Source of the DNA: Paragonimus westermani
Taxonomy: Eukaryota; Platyhelminthes; Trematoda; Plagiorchiida; Troglotrematidae
DNA: 64,000 nucleotides
Direction: 5' to 3'
Assembly: GCA_008508345.1 (NCBI GenBank)
Contig: QNGE01000131.1
Coordinates: 1-64,000, forward strand
The notes beneath the pieces were generated by a model. It did no database searches and was not told the DNA's origin. It saw only the letters and a program-made list of their open reading frames with translations. The position numbers and the translations under genes are program-made. Shown one piece after another: positions 21,470 through 32,240 of the stretch (its first letter is position 1; each line of letters starts with the position of its first letter).

Positions 21470-21740
21470 ATAAATTTGCCGAACTGAACGGTCGATTCCG
21501 CTGAATTCTAACTCCTCCAAAGATTTGTACGCCACCGACCCTGAACGCGAACAGAAAGCAGAACTCGCGAACTCGGAAGTATAATTTGAAAATCATTGAT
21601 TACTCTGTGGATCGGTTAACCTCGTTCAAACATCATGTGTACACATGATGTTGAAGAAGATGGAAAGGCATGAATAACAATGAAAAATATGAAGTATGAA
21701 ATCGTGTACAAAATGCTACAGTGCATATAGATAATCGTAC
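21470..21740. repeat. Right member of the diverged direct repeat flanking the third gypsy element
   Basis: This is the counterpart of the segment at 18230-18500, with the same block order including CATTGATTACT...GGTTAACCTCGTTCAAACAT. Confidence 0.45.
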
Positions 21741-21973
21741 ACAATCGGCAATATACAAATCAACGCATTCATTTTGTTTTTTATGTATAAACTCACACCT
21801 CTGTATCGAAAAATTCACAATTATTTGCCGTCCACACGTACACAAAATCCAGCACTAAAAATCTGCCAACGGACTTATCCAACAACTAATAAGAAAATTT
21901 GGCCGTTCAAATCATTTTTCCCCGGGCATGAAAGGAAACTGGCTCTCGTATAACGGCCCAGCCAGCACGACTG

Positions 21974-22050
21974 TCTTATGAGTGTCCCATGAGTATCCTA
22001 TGAGTGTCCCATAAGAGTCCCGTGAGTGTCCTATTGGTGTCCTATCTGAA
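21974..22050. repeat. 11-bp minisatellite, seven units
   Basis: Seven successive 11-bp units fit the consensus TCCYATGAGTG: TCTTATGAGTG, TCCCATGAGTA, TCCTATGAGTG, TCCCATAAGAG, TCCCGTGAGTG, TCCTATTGGTG, TCCTATCTGAA. The units decay toward the right end. Confidence 0.85.
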
Positions 22051-22086
22051 CATTTTTAGGTCACTCATAGGGCGGTCGTGGAAAAT

Positions 22087-22132
22087 TTTTGCGTAGCACA
22101 TGGTTTATAAGAAAACCATATGCTACGCAAAA
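22087..22132. repeat. 20-bp inverted repeat (hairpin)
   Basis: TTTTGCGTAGCACATGGTTT at 22087-22106 pairs with AAACCATATGCTACGCAAAA at 22113-22132, with one mismatch and a 6-base loop. It lies 36 bases after the minisatellite. It could be the end of a foldback element or MITE. Confidence 0.85.
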
Positions 22133-22293
22133 TCTTTCTTTATCAATTCCGCACGTCACTTAACGATAACGTTTCCGACAGGTAACTCAGCGCTCCCATC
22201 ATTAACTCAAACCCCAGCTATCGCAAACAAATAAAAAGGCGTCCGATGCCCACAAAAACACCGCAGTGACTGTGATAATAATATATCACATAT

Positions 22294-23010
22294 TTATACA
22301 CCGAAATATACATTTGGGCGATAAGGGGTGGCCCATGTCCTCGTTCGGTAGATCCATGGGACGGTGTGATTTTCTCTCAGGCAACCAAGCATATCTTTCC
22401 CTAACTTTCTGGATCCACCTTTGTAGCTTCCCTTTGACAGCCTTGTGTGACGAACCGGGGAATTTCTGTCGCATGATGGCATCTTATGAATGGTAGCTGT
22501 CAGCGTATAAAAAATCTTACCGAAAATCATCTGCGACGGGGATGTTGGCGCAAAGGAGAAATTGTTGTTAACCCCTCTCCAGTTGATGTTGTTCGCCAAC
22601 TCGTCCGCTACTAATGTACCCAATATGTTACGTGCGCAGTTTCCCATCGACCTTCCGCCGATTTTGTTCACGTTGTCAGTCTACGTAAGTGTTAGACAGG
22701 AATTGTGAAAGTTTACCATCTGTGGGTACAAACCACTGTCCTCTAATTGTTTGTTCAGAATTTGAATGTCCTGAACAGAGTTCACTGGAAATTTAATTGG
22801 AAAGTCGTCAGAAACTTTCGGAGAACCTTCGGCTAGCGAAAACCGCAGAGCGTTCACTTCCAGCCTCATGGAACGAATCTCTTCTCGCATATGCACGTTC
22901 GAATGAACGACCTTCTGGAAGTCATCTTTTTGGTGAGCTATTTAGAATCCGGAAGGCTCACCATGCAACGAGTCCATCTTGCCTTTTATGGTCACAAGAA
23001 GTGTAGGGAT
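22294..23010 (-). pseudogene. DUF4806-type ORF, copy 3
   Basis: The minus strand reads MREEIRSMRLEVNALRFSL (22.9-22.84 kb), DDFPIKFPVNSVQDIQILNK, then QMVNFHNSC. After a stop comes VNKIGGRSMGNCARNILGTL, VADELANNINWRGVNNNFSF and KIFYTLTATIHK. The FP..F/P-x-S.x-D-IQ..N entry, the IGG-S-G...R.IL block and the NWRG motif are the core of the DUF4806 family. The C-terminal tail MRQKFPGSSHKAVKGKLQRW (another frame, about 22415-22474) has a counterpart at 27.6 kb. The role is unknown; it is probably an accessory protein of the transposon. Confidence 0.62.
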
Positions 23011-23269
23011 GCCACACACGTGAGGTTTCACGGTACTCTTTACCAAGGAGCTACATGGCGGAATGTAAAATAAGAAATATACTCTTTACCCAGAAGTAAC
23101 AGGGCTGTTTGAGAAGAACGCAACGCTCGTCGGCGGACCTGCAGTGACCGTTGCAGTGACCATGCACTGCCATGGCGGAGGTGGGGGTGAACAGTCCACG
23201 TCCACGTTGTACGCCTTTCTTTTAGGTACGCTAACTTCAACCGTCGTAAAGTCTGGCCTGAAAATTCGC

Positions 23270-24330
23270 TTACTGGACAAGGTGACCAGAACACGTGTAG
23301 CACTCACACGACGCGCTTCCGGAACGCCACAGATTGACCGAACTCTTCATAACACCGAGGCATACCAAATGCATATAATCAAGCGGAAAAGAGTGTACCA
23401 TATCAATCGATAGAGCCTCAAATAGTGACACGCCAATGTGATGTTCCGGCTGCAGACGAAAGCGAAAACTGTCGTCAGACCTGCGTGCGCAATCAATGGG
23501 GGGTAAAGTTACACGTCCACTCGTGTAGACATCACGCACACAGCACTTCTCGCGTGAGAAATAACAAGAATGCTGTCTCACCTGACGGATAAACGCTCTT
23601 GCTGGTGCATCGGCAATCAGCCAATCAAAGTGAATTATGCAGCGACTACCGCCACCAACGCGGTAATATCCGTGCAGTTGAAGGTCCAACATTTCATTGC
23701 TATGATCCTAAAAATATTCTGACACGTTCCCAGGCTTCGTTTCGCCACTGAATACCCCCACAATGAACACGGCTGTTTCCGGACTGACCACAGTTGTGCA
23801 CGTGAGCTCTTAAACATCGACATGAATCTGTAGCTTCACAGCATCACACTGCTCGTGATTACGAAGTACCTTGTCGAGGATATTCTTCAAAACAAAATGG
23901 ACATAATGTCCCCCACATATTGTCCTGCTTTTGGATGCGCAGGGAGTACCCAACAAAGTTCTTGCGTCTTTAGGCGAATGTGGATATAACTGACGCAGTT
24001 TCGTCAGCATTAAAGTGATTGCAGCTGTTGACATGTTATTTCGGAGCGCGATCCTTCTGGCGACTTCCGGTAAACATCTTCTTTGCAATAGATCATCGGT
24101 TACATCAGAGACCTGCTAAATGGAAATCATAGTGGCTAAAACAATATTACTTGGTTCACACGGCGTCACATCCAGCGGGGATGCAATTGAGACTAACCCA
24201 GTTGGGGTAACGGGTAACTCATTGGATAACAATTGCTCCTCATTACTTTCCTGGGCAGTAATCACCACCTCCAATTCCGCCTGTGTGTTCGTGCCATCGA
24301 TTCTACTATTGATCCCTGTCCTGGTCAAAT
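23270..24330 (-). pseudogene. CACTA-like transposase, copy 3
   Basis: The blocks in order are MSTAAITLMLTKLRQLYPHS and PKDARTLLGTPCASKSRTIC (23.9-24.05 kb), ILDKVLRNHEQCDAVKLQIH, FKSSRAQLW (about 23800), LIADAPARAFIRQVRQHSC (about 23560-23620), and DDSFRFRLQPEHHIGVSLFE followed by SFPLDYMHLVCLGVMKSSV (about 23345-23450). The leading LPKDARTLL-type block and the DAPARAF and DYMHLVCLGV motifs define this transposase group. The C-terminal IGPVVL region seen in copies 1 and 2 is absent, an internal deletion. The superfamily assignment (CACTA/CMC, Tnp2-like) is an inference. Confidence 0.66.
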
Positions 24331-24671
24331 GTAAACCGGTTCATGATAAGAGTGTTCGAAACTCACCCCAATCTTCGTCAGTAACCCTCATTTCGGGCTC
24401 ACGATAGTTTCCCATGTTGTACATCTTTGTAATACCATAGATGTTAGAAAGCGAGAACCCACGGGGCCTTTCCATGACACAATTTCAAAATTAGCGGAGA
24501 ATGGACTAACCGGGTTTAACGCAAACAAACAAATATCTGAGGAAAATTAATGTCTGCCATTATCCCGCACTATGCGTAACACTTGGAATTCCACATTTAT
24601 TTAAGGTCTTAACAAGTGGTTGGGCGTTGAAACATGGGTTTGTACGACCGTCTCGAGGGAAACCCATAAGA

Positions 24672-25376
24672 TGTAACGCGCAACCAGAACCAGCAAGCGC
24701 ACGAGGATTGATTTTGGGTTGTATAGTGACCAAAACACGCCACACTTATAATTTCGTTGACCTATTTTCCTCTCTTGCTCCTATTCCAGAGATCCGTACA
24801 GAGGAAGAATATGCAAATGCCCCAATTGAATGAACCGATCCTCTGTCGCTGAATACATCCACAAACTCCCATTTTATATGTACTTTCCCCCCGAACATTC
24901 CCATTCCGTATACCCATTTTGATGTAACATGTACTTGTGGTAACATCTGGCCGATACACGCTGTCTGCCGTGTTATTGCTCTCCCTGTGTTTCGTGGTCG
25001 TGTTGTTGTGACGAGCGTGACTTGTGGCCGTTGTTCCGTGTGTTCGCTGTTTGAGTGCCCCTTCTTTGAAGGTTCCTCTCTATATTTTAGCTCACGAGCA
25101 GTCGACTGTGAACTTGTATCTGCTCTGTGCACTACAGTTGTGTTACGGGGCCTGCTGCTGTGTTGTCGGTGCCATTTTGGTTTTCGTTCGTGTAAGTCGT
25201 GTGCATGGCTTACTAAGCTTCCGGCTCATGGTTGTTTGTATTGTTTCTCTATTCAGAACTGTTGTTCGAACCATTTACTCCGGAATATCGCAGTCCCCTG
25301 GTGCGTCCACGTTGCCCGAATTTGGTCCGCGTGGTCACAGGCATTCAAAGTAAATTCGGCTGGCCTACTTGTTACA
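24672..25376 (+). repeat. TRIM-family LTR split by an insertion
   Basis: The LTR start TGTAACGCGCAACCAGAACC at 24672 and the remainder from TTGTGTTACGGGGCC (about 25139) to GTTACA at 25376 match the two halves of the 286-bp LTR at 53205. About 410 bases (roughly 24727-25138) intervene at the sequence GTTG, the same place where the gypsy LTR at 18622 interrupts another copy. The insert begins TGTATAGTG and ends CACTACA, so it may itself be a diverged solo LTR. Confidence 0.65.
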
Positions 25377-25764
25377 TAGGACACTTAGAGGACGGTTGAC
25401 CGTCCCATGACAGTCCCATGTGCTGGCTGGGGTGGCGTGTTGTTGGGTTGGTGGTACCCGGCTGTAGAAATTTCCGTCATATAGGACGAGAACGAAGTTA
25501 TTTCAGTGGAGGACAAGTTATCGATTCTTCTGATCGTTATTTGAGATATCGTTCAGAATCTTCTTAGGAAGTGCTCAAGAAATGTTCCGGTGAGGTCGGC
25601 GATGTTCAATATATTCTTCTTTGACGATGGTTATGGCGTTTTGACTAGCGCTTCGGCCTGTGTTCTTATAGTTATACTCATCCTCGTCAGTACACTAACG
25701 AGGATGGGCATCCGCCTAATCGGACTGACCAATAAAATATCTACTGTCGCTAACCCACTTCCGT

Positions 25765-25992
25765 GCTCTCTGCTGTGTTGTCAGTGCCGTTTTAACTTGC
25801 GTTTTTGTTGGTCGTGTGCATGGCTTACTGGGCGTTTGGCTCACGCTTGTTTATGTTTCATCCTTTTGCAGGAGTTTTGTTGGAACCCCTAAGTTGGAAG
25901 AACGCTGTTCCCCAGCGCATCCGCATAGCCCCGAATTCGGTCCACAAGTGCCACGGACAGTCAGAGCGGAAACGGCTGTCCTGCGAGTTACA
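25765..25992 (+). repeat. TRIM-family LTR, 5'-truncated
   Basis: From CTGCTGTGTTGTCAGTGCCG to GAGTTACA this matches the 3' four-fifths of the 286-bp LTR (shared GTGTGCATGGCTTACTGGGC). It is more diverged than the copies at 53-54 kb. Confidence 0.7.
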
Positions 25993-27529
25993 CAAGCGCT
26001 TATGCTGCTGCTGCAGTGAGCGGTCCAGCAAGATCCCATTAAGATTAGTGTAGTGGTAAGAAAGAGTCTTTTACTGCCCTAAGGGAATGCAGGCGTATTT
26101 CACTGAGTTCAGTGATAAAAAATGAACGAATGTAACAGGACAGTTCCGCAGGTTTCTAGTGAATTATAGGAATGAATAGCCTGATTCGCTGAAAGGGTTC
26201 AAGAGGACCACCGCAATATTCCAAATTACCAGTATCCGGGGAGCGGAGATATTCCGAAATTACTATTTAATCGTTCGCTAACGATTCAATTCCACACAGA
26301 GTTAAGCGTAATCCGTTGATCCAGTGAATGCCTCTCAATATCCAACGACAGAGATAATCTATCCCCGAAACGGTTAACGAGAAGGCGCTCGTAATAACTG
26401 GATTTGATACGGTACTAATTGAACCAATGTACAAGAAAATTGTCTCTCACCTCGAATGTAAAAATCCTCAGAAATCAAAGAAAGTGTCCGCACAACAAAT
26501 TAACAACGAGGCACCGATCAACAACGGTGGACGATAAAACGGGTTGAGCTCACTTAAACAAATGGTCATTGGTCTGTTCAGAGCAAAATGACTGTTCATG
26601 GATCGAGAAACAACGAGAATCATAAGTTACTCAAGGAAAAATATGGGAGAAAATGTTTAATTTCGGTATCTGGGAGTTTACAGGGCTCGGACTGAGGAGG
26701 GGTAAGGGAAAAGGTCAAAGTAGGTTGTGTAAGAACAAGGAGGAGTGATGCATCTCATTTGGGGAAGAGAGTAGAGCGTACGGCCACCTCTAAACATCAA
26801 GCAAACCTCAGCAATCTCAAAATAACGCAACAAACCTCGACAAAATCAACAATTACCGTGGGCGGCTGAAACTCGGTCGGTGCTGCGACGGTGTTCGTAG
26901 TACACCGGAGCTAAAAATGGATGAGATCCGTGTAGTATCGTCAAGCAACTACGCCACAGGTAGAAGAGCAGAAAGACGTGCCTGCACAAACTTTATTGCT
27001 ATTGCAAGGTCATTTTTAATCAATTCGAACAACGTGCAGAGATGACGCAATACGTTGTTGTACAATAGCAAAGCGACGTTCGTGAACAAAGCCAAGAAAA
27101 AACTCTGTATTGGCATGGTTCTTCTTCACTTCAAGTTTTTCCCCAGTACTTCCCTCGTGCTAATCACAAGAAGTCAAAATGACTTTTTGATAAATTTGCA
27201 GCGAAGTCTGCTGGCAGAAACCATGTTTGTAAAGTTTAGGGGGAAAGAGGTGTACACCCCTAATAGCACGACAGTTCTTTGAGCGTTGCCCGGGTGATCC
27301 CTGAGTGTTCTTAGTAGACCGTTTGCAAACACTCAGGGAACGATGAAAGAAAAATTGCGCACAGATCCATTGAGCGATTTTATCCCATGCCACACAATAA
27401 CCATCTTCCTGCGGAGCTCAAGTGCTTTGAACGAAAAACTCATTGTTCAAATCACGAAAAAATAAGTATATGGCACATAAGAATTTCTACACCAATATCC
27501 GTATCACGTTGACCAGTGCATGTTTGGAT
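25993..27529. other. No recognisable feature
   Basis: AT-rich sequence with short open frames. I see no mobile-element motif, no terminal repeats and no RNA-gene-like structure. Confidence 0.5.
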
Positions 27530-28330
27530 TCACAGTGCAGAATTATCGACTATGGAATCATTGGCTTCATCCATTGTCCGCAATCTCGCATTCTGAATCC
27601 ATCGATGAATTGTTCGCATAACGTCCGCGTGCGACACACCGGGATAAGCCTTTCTCATTACGGATTCTGCTTGTAGAGGACCGGTACGTTTCTGTCTAGA
27701 ATGGTGCCTATTCTCCACAATAATCAAATCAGAAAAAACTCATTATAGGATAGCGACGTTTATTGGAAAGAGACCGCGAAAGCGAGCTGTAAACAAAACA
27801 CAACAGAAGCAAAGCGCGACAGACCGGTAGCCAGCGTCCGCAAGGTGCAAGTGCAATTGTGACCTTGGGCGGTCGAACCAACGAGAAAATCCAGACATGT
27901 AACCAAACAATGTCAATAGTGTCAACGGTCAAAATATACAGCAAAATAGTTGGAATACGTGGCAAACCAAGAATGTCTCTACATGCATTTAAGAAGTGTT
28001 GATCGATTGTGATTGAACATACTAGCAATAGATGCGGCCAAATGTGAAGAGGTAATTGACATACGGTTTTTCACTCTTCTCCAGTTGATGGTTTTCGCCA
28101 CATCGTCCGTTCTCACTACATTACATTACGGGTGCATTCACCCATGAATGTGTCACCGACGCTGGTGAGAAAGGTCACCTGGGTACTGTGAGTCGGAAAA
28201 ATGGAACGTAACAGCCGGTTGTATACATCTACCGGAGGCTGCAGCTTCCAACATACAAGGATGTTGGAATCGCAATGCATTCACCTCCAGCCGCATGGCT
28301 TGCATTCCCTCGCACATTGTGCTGTTCTAA
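27530..28330 (-). pseudogene. DUF4806-type ORF, isolated fragment (copy 4)
   Basis: The minus strand shows MQAMRLEVNALRFQH (about 28265-28310), then TFMGECTRNVM and TDDVAKTINWRRVKN (28.05-28.15 kb). At 27.53-27.73 kb it shows KAYPGVSHADVMRTIHRWIQ. All have counterparts in copy 3: MRLEVNALRF, SMGNCARNIL, ADELANNINWRGVNN and KFPGSSHKAVKGKLQRWIQ. No transposase is seen upstream, where the CR1 element begins at about 28.46 kb. Several stops make it a relic. Confidence 0.58.
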
Positions 28331-28454
28331 ATAACGAAGTTTTTCATTGCACCTGGTGAACACGTTAATTATTTGTATTACACGGACGTACCTTTCAACT
28401 CTCTCACCTTCGCAATGTTTTTGCACGCGGCGGTACCGCTTAGTGACACACACA

Positions 28455-29427
28455 ATGAAGCTGCGAGGAATTGCATGCCATGCGGCTGAAAGTGAATGTC
28501 TGAACCTTCTGGACAAACTACCAGAAATCAGACAGTTAGTCTACGATACTAGCCCTCACATTCTTGTGACCTGGATTTCTGCGGATATACTTGATAATGA
28601 ACTGTATGTTCCTGGGTACCCTTTGTACCGTGGACGCACGGGAGTCTGTGCTGTCTTCTCAAACCAGAAGTTTCCCGTGTGTTGGAACTGCTCCAACAGA
28701 ATAAAATCCTGTCAGTTATCACTATCGACAATCGATCGACAATGAAAAGCCAAATTTCAGCGCGTTGACTTCGTGTATTATCACCGACCCTGGAAAATAG
28801 AGAGTACAGAGAGACACATCAAGCTAACAAGGCACGGAGCCAGTTGTGATTTTAGCTCCGGGCCGGATGCTACAAAATGGGTAGCTTGACTAAAACAAAA
28901 GTAGGTACAAAACCAAAATCATAGAAAATGTACAGATGAATGCGACTATCAAAATATCATTTATTATAGTCGCTACACGTGCCAGTTGTCGTGGGGGAAT
29001 TTACCTTCCCAGAGAAATGGAACACACTCCGGAACAAATTCCAAATCAATAGATGTGACGCGCTCCTTGACGATGTTGTGTAGCGCATCCAACGACAAGT
29101 TCATTCGTGCCGCCCTAGACCATCGCATGCCTACCCAACGTATCCCCATCTTATTATTGTGGGTGATTTGAACGCACCCGAACTCAACTCTGTAGCTGCT
29201 TCTCATGAGGATTCCGCCGATTCTAGAATCCCTTGGCAGTGTTAATCCATGAGAAAGCCTGCACACAGCATGTCGAACTGAGCACACGGCGCCTTCCAGG
29301 ACCTACATCCTCCTTGCTTGATCTTGCTATCAAGAATGAAGCTCACTTGGTAGATATAGGGGTCATCGAACCACCACCGGGGCATAGTGACCATGTGCTG
29401 TTAACGTTTGACTTCACCTGTTGCTGA
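28455..29427 (+). pseudogene. CR1-like endonuclease domain (interrupted)
   Basis: The left piece reads KLPEIRQLVYDTSPHILVTW and ADILDNELYVPGYPLYR. These are the early APE-type endonuclease strands, where functional relatives have ETW rather than VTW. The family A element then interrupts at 28680-28977. The right piece has THPHLIIVGDLNAPELNS (about 29145-29185), the conserved G-D-F/L-N motif. In further frames it reads RRLPGPTSSLLDLAIKNEAH and GHSDHVLLTFDFTCC (about 29380-29427), the catalytic S-D-H motif. The nuclease would nick target DNA. Frameshifts and a missing Glu make it inactive. Confidence 0.75.
28680..28977 (+). repeat. Solo-LTR-like element, family A, with 4-bp target duplication CGTG
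   Basis: This 298-bp unit starts TGTTGGAACTGCTCCAACA (a perfect 7-bp palindrome with a 5-base loop) and ends TTATTATAGTCGCTACA. CGTG flanks it at 28676-28679 and 28978-28981. It interrupts the CR1-like endonuclease. Confidence 0.9.
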
Positions 29428-29932
29428 TCGCAAAATGCTGTAACATAGACTTCATCGCGAAATTTCCAGAAAGCAGACTTTAACGCACTAAGGACGTTCT
29501 TAAGTACGCTCAGTCTTGCATGTGACTCAGTGAACTCGAACTGCCTTTCTTTTAAAGCTGCCTTTCACGAAGATGATGAGGAATTTGTTCCTCGAAAACC
29601 ATGGAAGTCCTTCTCTCGTGCATCGCTCCTGTGTGACATACGTCGCTATCTTGATGTACGTTCTCGTCTATTCACTAAGCAGAAGCCAACGGGTGAGCCG
29701 GAGGATCAAGGAGCCTTTCGCACTGTACATAACAGGTGCAAGCTTGAAATCCGCCAACAGACCCAACAGGTACAATCGAAAATACTACTGGTAACACACG
29801 AGAATAAGAGTTTTCTCTCCAAGTGCATCGCCATAGAAAATATGAGCTTTTCCTCTGTGGTTTCCCGGCGAGGAATCCTCCTTCAAATCCAAATTGGTTG
29901 CCGAGTTGTTCAGACAATACTTTTCAACAGGC
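29428..29932 (+). pseudogene. CR1-like linker between endonuclease and RT
   Basis: Plus-strand frames read EEFVPRKPWKSFSRASLLCD, GEPEDQGAFRTVHNRCKLEI, RQQTQQVQSKILLVTHENKS and FLSKCIAIENMSF. These are typical of the basic linker in CR1 elements (R-x-R-C-K-x-E-I-R). The end LVAELFRQYFSTG leads to the insertion point at 29932 and continues at 35821. Confidence 0.7.
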
Positions 29933-30311
29933 TGTAGTGCTCGTCGCATTAAGTCGCGTTTTCCCCAGGTACACAATTATCAGACGTGAAAAGCAAAAGG
30001 CCATTGAGGAAGGAGACCAAATCTTTATTCGACGAAATGTACAGGTGGTCTCTGATAACGCTATAAAAGGCACCGACACGTAAAACAGCTAGAGAGGCTA
30101 GAGACCGGCAGTCGACGAGCGAGTAAACCGGAAGAATGTGACACGTGTGTCATTCGGGTTCGCGCCACGGTCACATGACATGTAGACAAACAATCGGACA
30201 TGCACCATGCGAACTTTCTTAATAGCCTAGGTACAATATGCAACTATGAGTTTTGTAACTATTTTACACACCATACCGCAGGCAGGCCAGTGAAGTCTCC
30301 AGGCCGCTACA
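29933..30311 (-). repeat. 3' LTR of the CsRn1-like element
   Basis: This 379-bp LTR has inverted termini TGTAG...CTACA. The minus strand begins TGTAGCGGCCTGGAGAC. The opposite strand contains a classic TATA motif, GCTATAAAAGGC (about 30059-30070), antisense to the element. Confidence 0.93.
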
Positions 30312-30324
30312 CAGCTCCCCCTAG
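30312..30324 (-). other. Polypurine tract of the CsRn1-like element
   Basis: The minus strand reads CTAGGGGGAGCTG immediately before the 3' LTR. A purine run at this position primes plus-strand DNA synthesis in LTR retrotransposons. Confidence 0.8.
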
Positions 30325-30853
30325 AAGGGTACTGTGTCAGCAACCCTTCGATCCTGATGAGGATTACTGGGGCCAGCCACCCTTGGCCTGATCTGGTTCA
30401 AGGCGTACCAGCCGATATCCAATCGGCTTGCAATTGGTACGAAAATCCTCAGACGCCACAGGTGGAGGAGCACTAATGCCCACAATTCCTAGCGAGCTCC
30501 CACTCGAGTATCATCCCCCAAAGGTGCTGAAACAATCGTTAAAAAAGAATGTTCAAGGCGAAGCAACCACGGAACGTTGAAGCACGACGCCCAATACGAG
30601 ATCGAGGATGATCGCGACTGAAGATGCCACACACGTCATGCCGGCTTTGGATGGGACATGCGACAGAAAATAGGACGAAACTGACTGAGTATCAGTACAG
30701 AAATAAATGACGTACTCAATTAAATTCTACAGCGATTAGGCACATTCGAGAGAGAGAAACCTGGGCAAACGCAATTGTTTTTGTTTTAAAAACGATATTT
30801 TTCCGAGGAAAAAATTTTGCGAATTTTTTTGTTATGACCGAAAAAACGAGATT
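30325..30853 (-). other. 3' untranslated part of the CsRn1-like element
   Basis: This non-coding stretch lies between the integrase end and the polypurine tract. It is AT-rich near 30770-30835. I see no additional gene or terminal repeats in it. Confidence 0.6.
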
Positions 30854-31450
30854 TCACAAACACCAATCCTCTATGAGACGTTTCGGCCAGTGCACCCTAC
30901 GACCTGAACGCGTTGCGGCGGGTGCTGGCGTCATCGGCAAAGTCGTGATGTCTGCTGAGGACGATGAGCTTGAGGGAGGCTGTTCCGAGACAGTTGCCAG
31001 CGTGGATAGGGGCTGCGGAGGAGCATTGAAGGCTTTCTCTGTCCTTTCGAAGTAGGACGGTTTCAGACGATCGATGCTAACCGTGTCCCGAATACCTTGG
31101 CGCTCGAGCACGTAAAAGCGATCCTTTCGTTGAAGTACTCTGAAAGGACCTTCATAAGGTCGCTTGAGCGGGCGTCGTAAGCCATCTACGCGAACAAACA
31201 CATGTGTGCGGTCGTGGAGGTCTTTAGGAACAAACACCTTGCGGCTTTGTTCTCGTGTGTACATGACACGGAGGCGGCGCATGTGCGAAGCGAGCTGTTT
31301 GGCGTAGGATGCATCATATCGTAGGGCGTCGGTGGTGGATGAAAAGTAATTGCCAGGAAGACGCAGTGGTTGGCCGTACAGGAGGTCGACGCTGGAAACG
31401 TGGAGGTCAGCCTTAAGGGCGGCGCGGATGCCGAGTAAAACCATTGGCAG
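30854..31450 (-). pseudogene. Integrase C-terminal domain with GPF motif
   Basis: A 197-codon open frame contains GIRAALKADLHVSSVDLLYG and QPLRLPGNYF, then RRPLKRPYEGPFRVLQRKDR and FYVLERQGIRDTVSIDRLKP. The R-P-Y-E-G-P-F block followed by V.ID.LKPA is the GPY/F module of gypsy integrases. The Ser/Pro-rich tail ending GRRVHWPKRLIEDW (G-R..V-x-P) is also typical. This part is intact but is out of frame with the catalytic core upstream. Confidence 0.9.
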
Positions 31451-32240
31451 GGCTTCTGTCCAACGGACTGCGTCGACCGCGGCGAAATCTGCTATTAGAT
31501 GTTAGTGGGAGCGTTCGGCCATACCGTTTGCAGCCGGGTGGTATGCCGTGGTCCGCGTGTGATGACATTAAAGAGCGCTCAGTGGTTCCGCAAAGGAACC
31601 GCTCTTGAACTGAGGGCCACGGCCGGTCGTAACCGTGGCCGGGCAACCATGAGATGCCACCCAACGCTCAACGTATGCGCGTGCTACAGTCTCTGAACGG
31701 ACGTCGGTTATGTGGACGGCCTGTGGCCACCGCGTGAAACGATCTACCATCCTCAAAAGATATGTCATCCCACTGGAAGGTGGCAAAGGATCTACATTGT
31801 CGACGTAGAGATGAACAAGTCGAGATGTCATCGAAGGGAATCGGCCAATCGGGGCCGACACGTGGCGGTAAACCTTAGCTTGCTGACAAGCTGGGTAAGA
31901 TCGTGCCCACGTGCGAAGATCCTTTTGCATACAAGGCCAGACGTACCTATCGGAAATAAGCTTGGCCGTGGCCCGGATACCAGGATGGGATATGTTGTGC
32001 AGCGTGTCGAACACGCCTCGTCGATAAAGAGTAGGAACTACTAGACGTAGATGTCCAGTAGAGGTACCGCGAAGGATAGTGTCTGCGGACGCTGGAAAAG
32101 GTTGATCAGTCAGCCGTAGAGCTGATTGTTGGCAGGAGGCGCGGAAATCGTTTTTCGAACGTTGTGCGTTGGTCACAGCGTTTAAGTCGATTGAGTCGTG
32201 ACCAACTAGTGCCGACACTCGGGACAAAGCTTCGGCCACA
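31451..32240 (-). pseudogene. Integrase catalytic core, second Asp changed
   Basis: MAEALSRVSAL ends RNase H. HNISHPGIRATAKLISDRYV and YPACQQAKV carry the zinc finger. LVHLYVDNVDPLPPSSGMTY and VDRFTRWPQAVHI carry the first Asp. CPATVTTGRGPQFKSG stands where the family has TTDRG, so the second catalytic Asp is Gly. The frame breaks near 31568; the third acidic residue lies in the broken part. The enzyme would not integrate DNA. Confidence 0.87.

Larger units (their letters stand above)
22294..24330 (-). mobile_element. CACTA-like DNA transposon, copy 3 (best preserved)
   Basis: The minus strand carries a transposase (24330-23270, C-terminal part missing) followed by a DUF4806-type ORF (about 23010-22294). 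Motifs match copies 1 and 2 in the same order. No terminal inverted repeats were identified, so the ends are those of the recognisable coding parts. Confidence 0.65.

Noticed and set aside
25024..25353. Open frames of about 110-130 codons on the plus strand, Cys-rich
   Set aside because: They coincide with the TRIM-family LTR; the same hydrophobic reading appears in every copy, so it is a by-product of LTR sequence.
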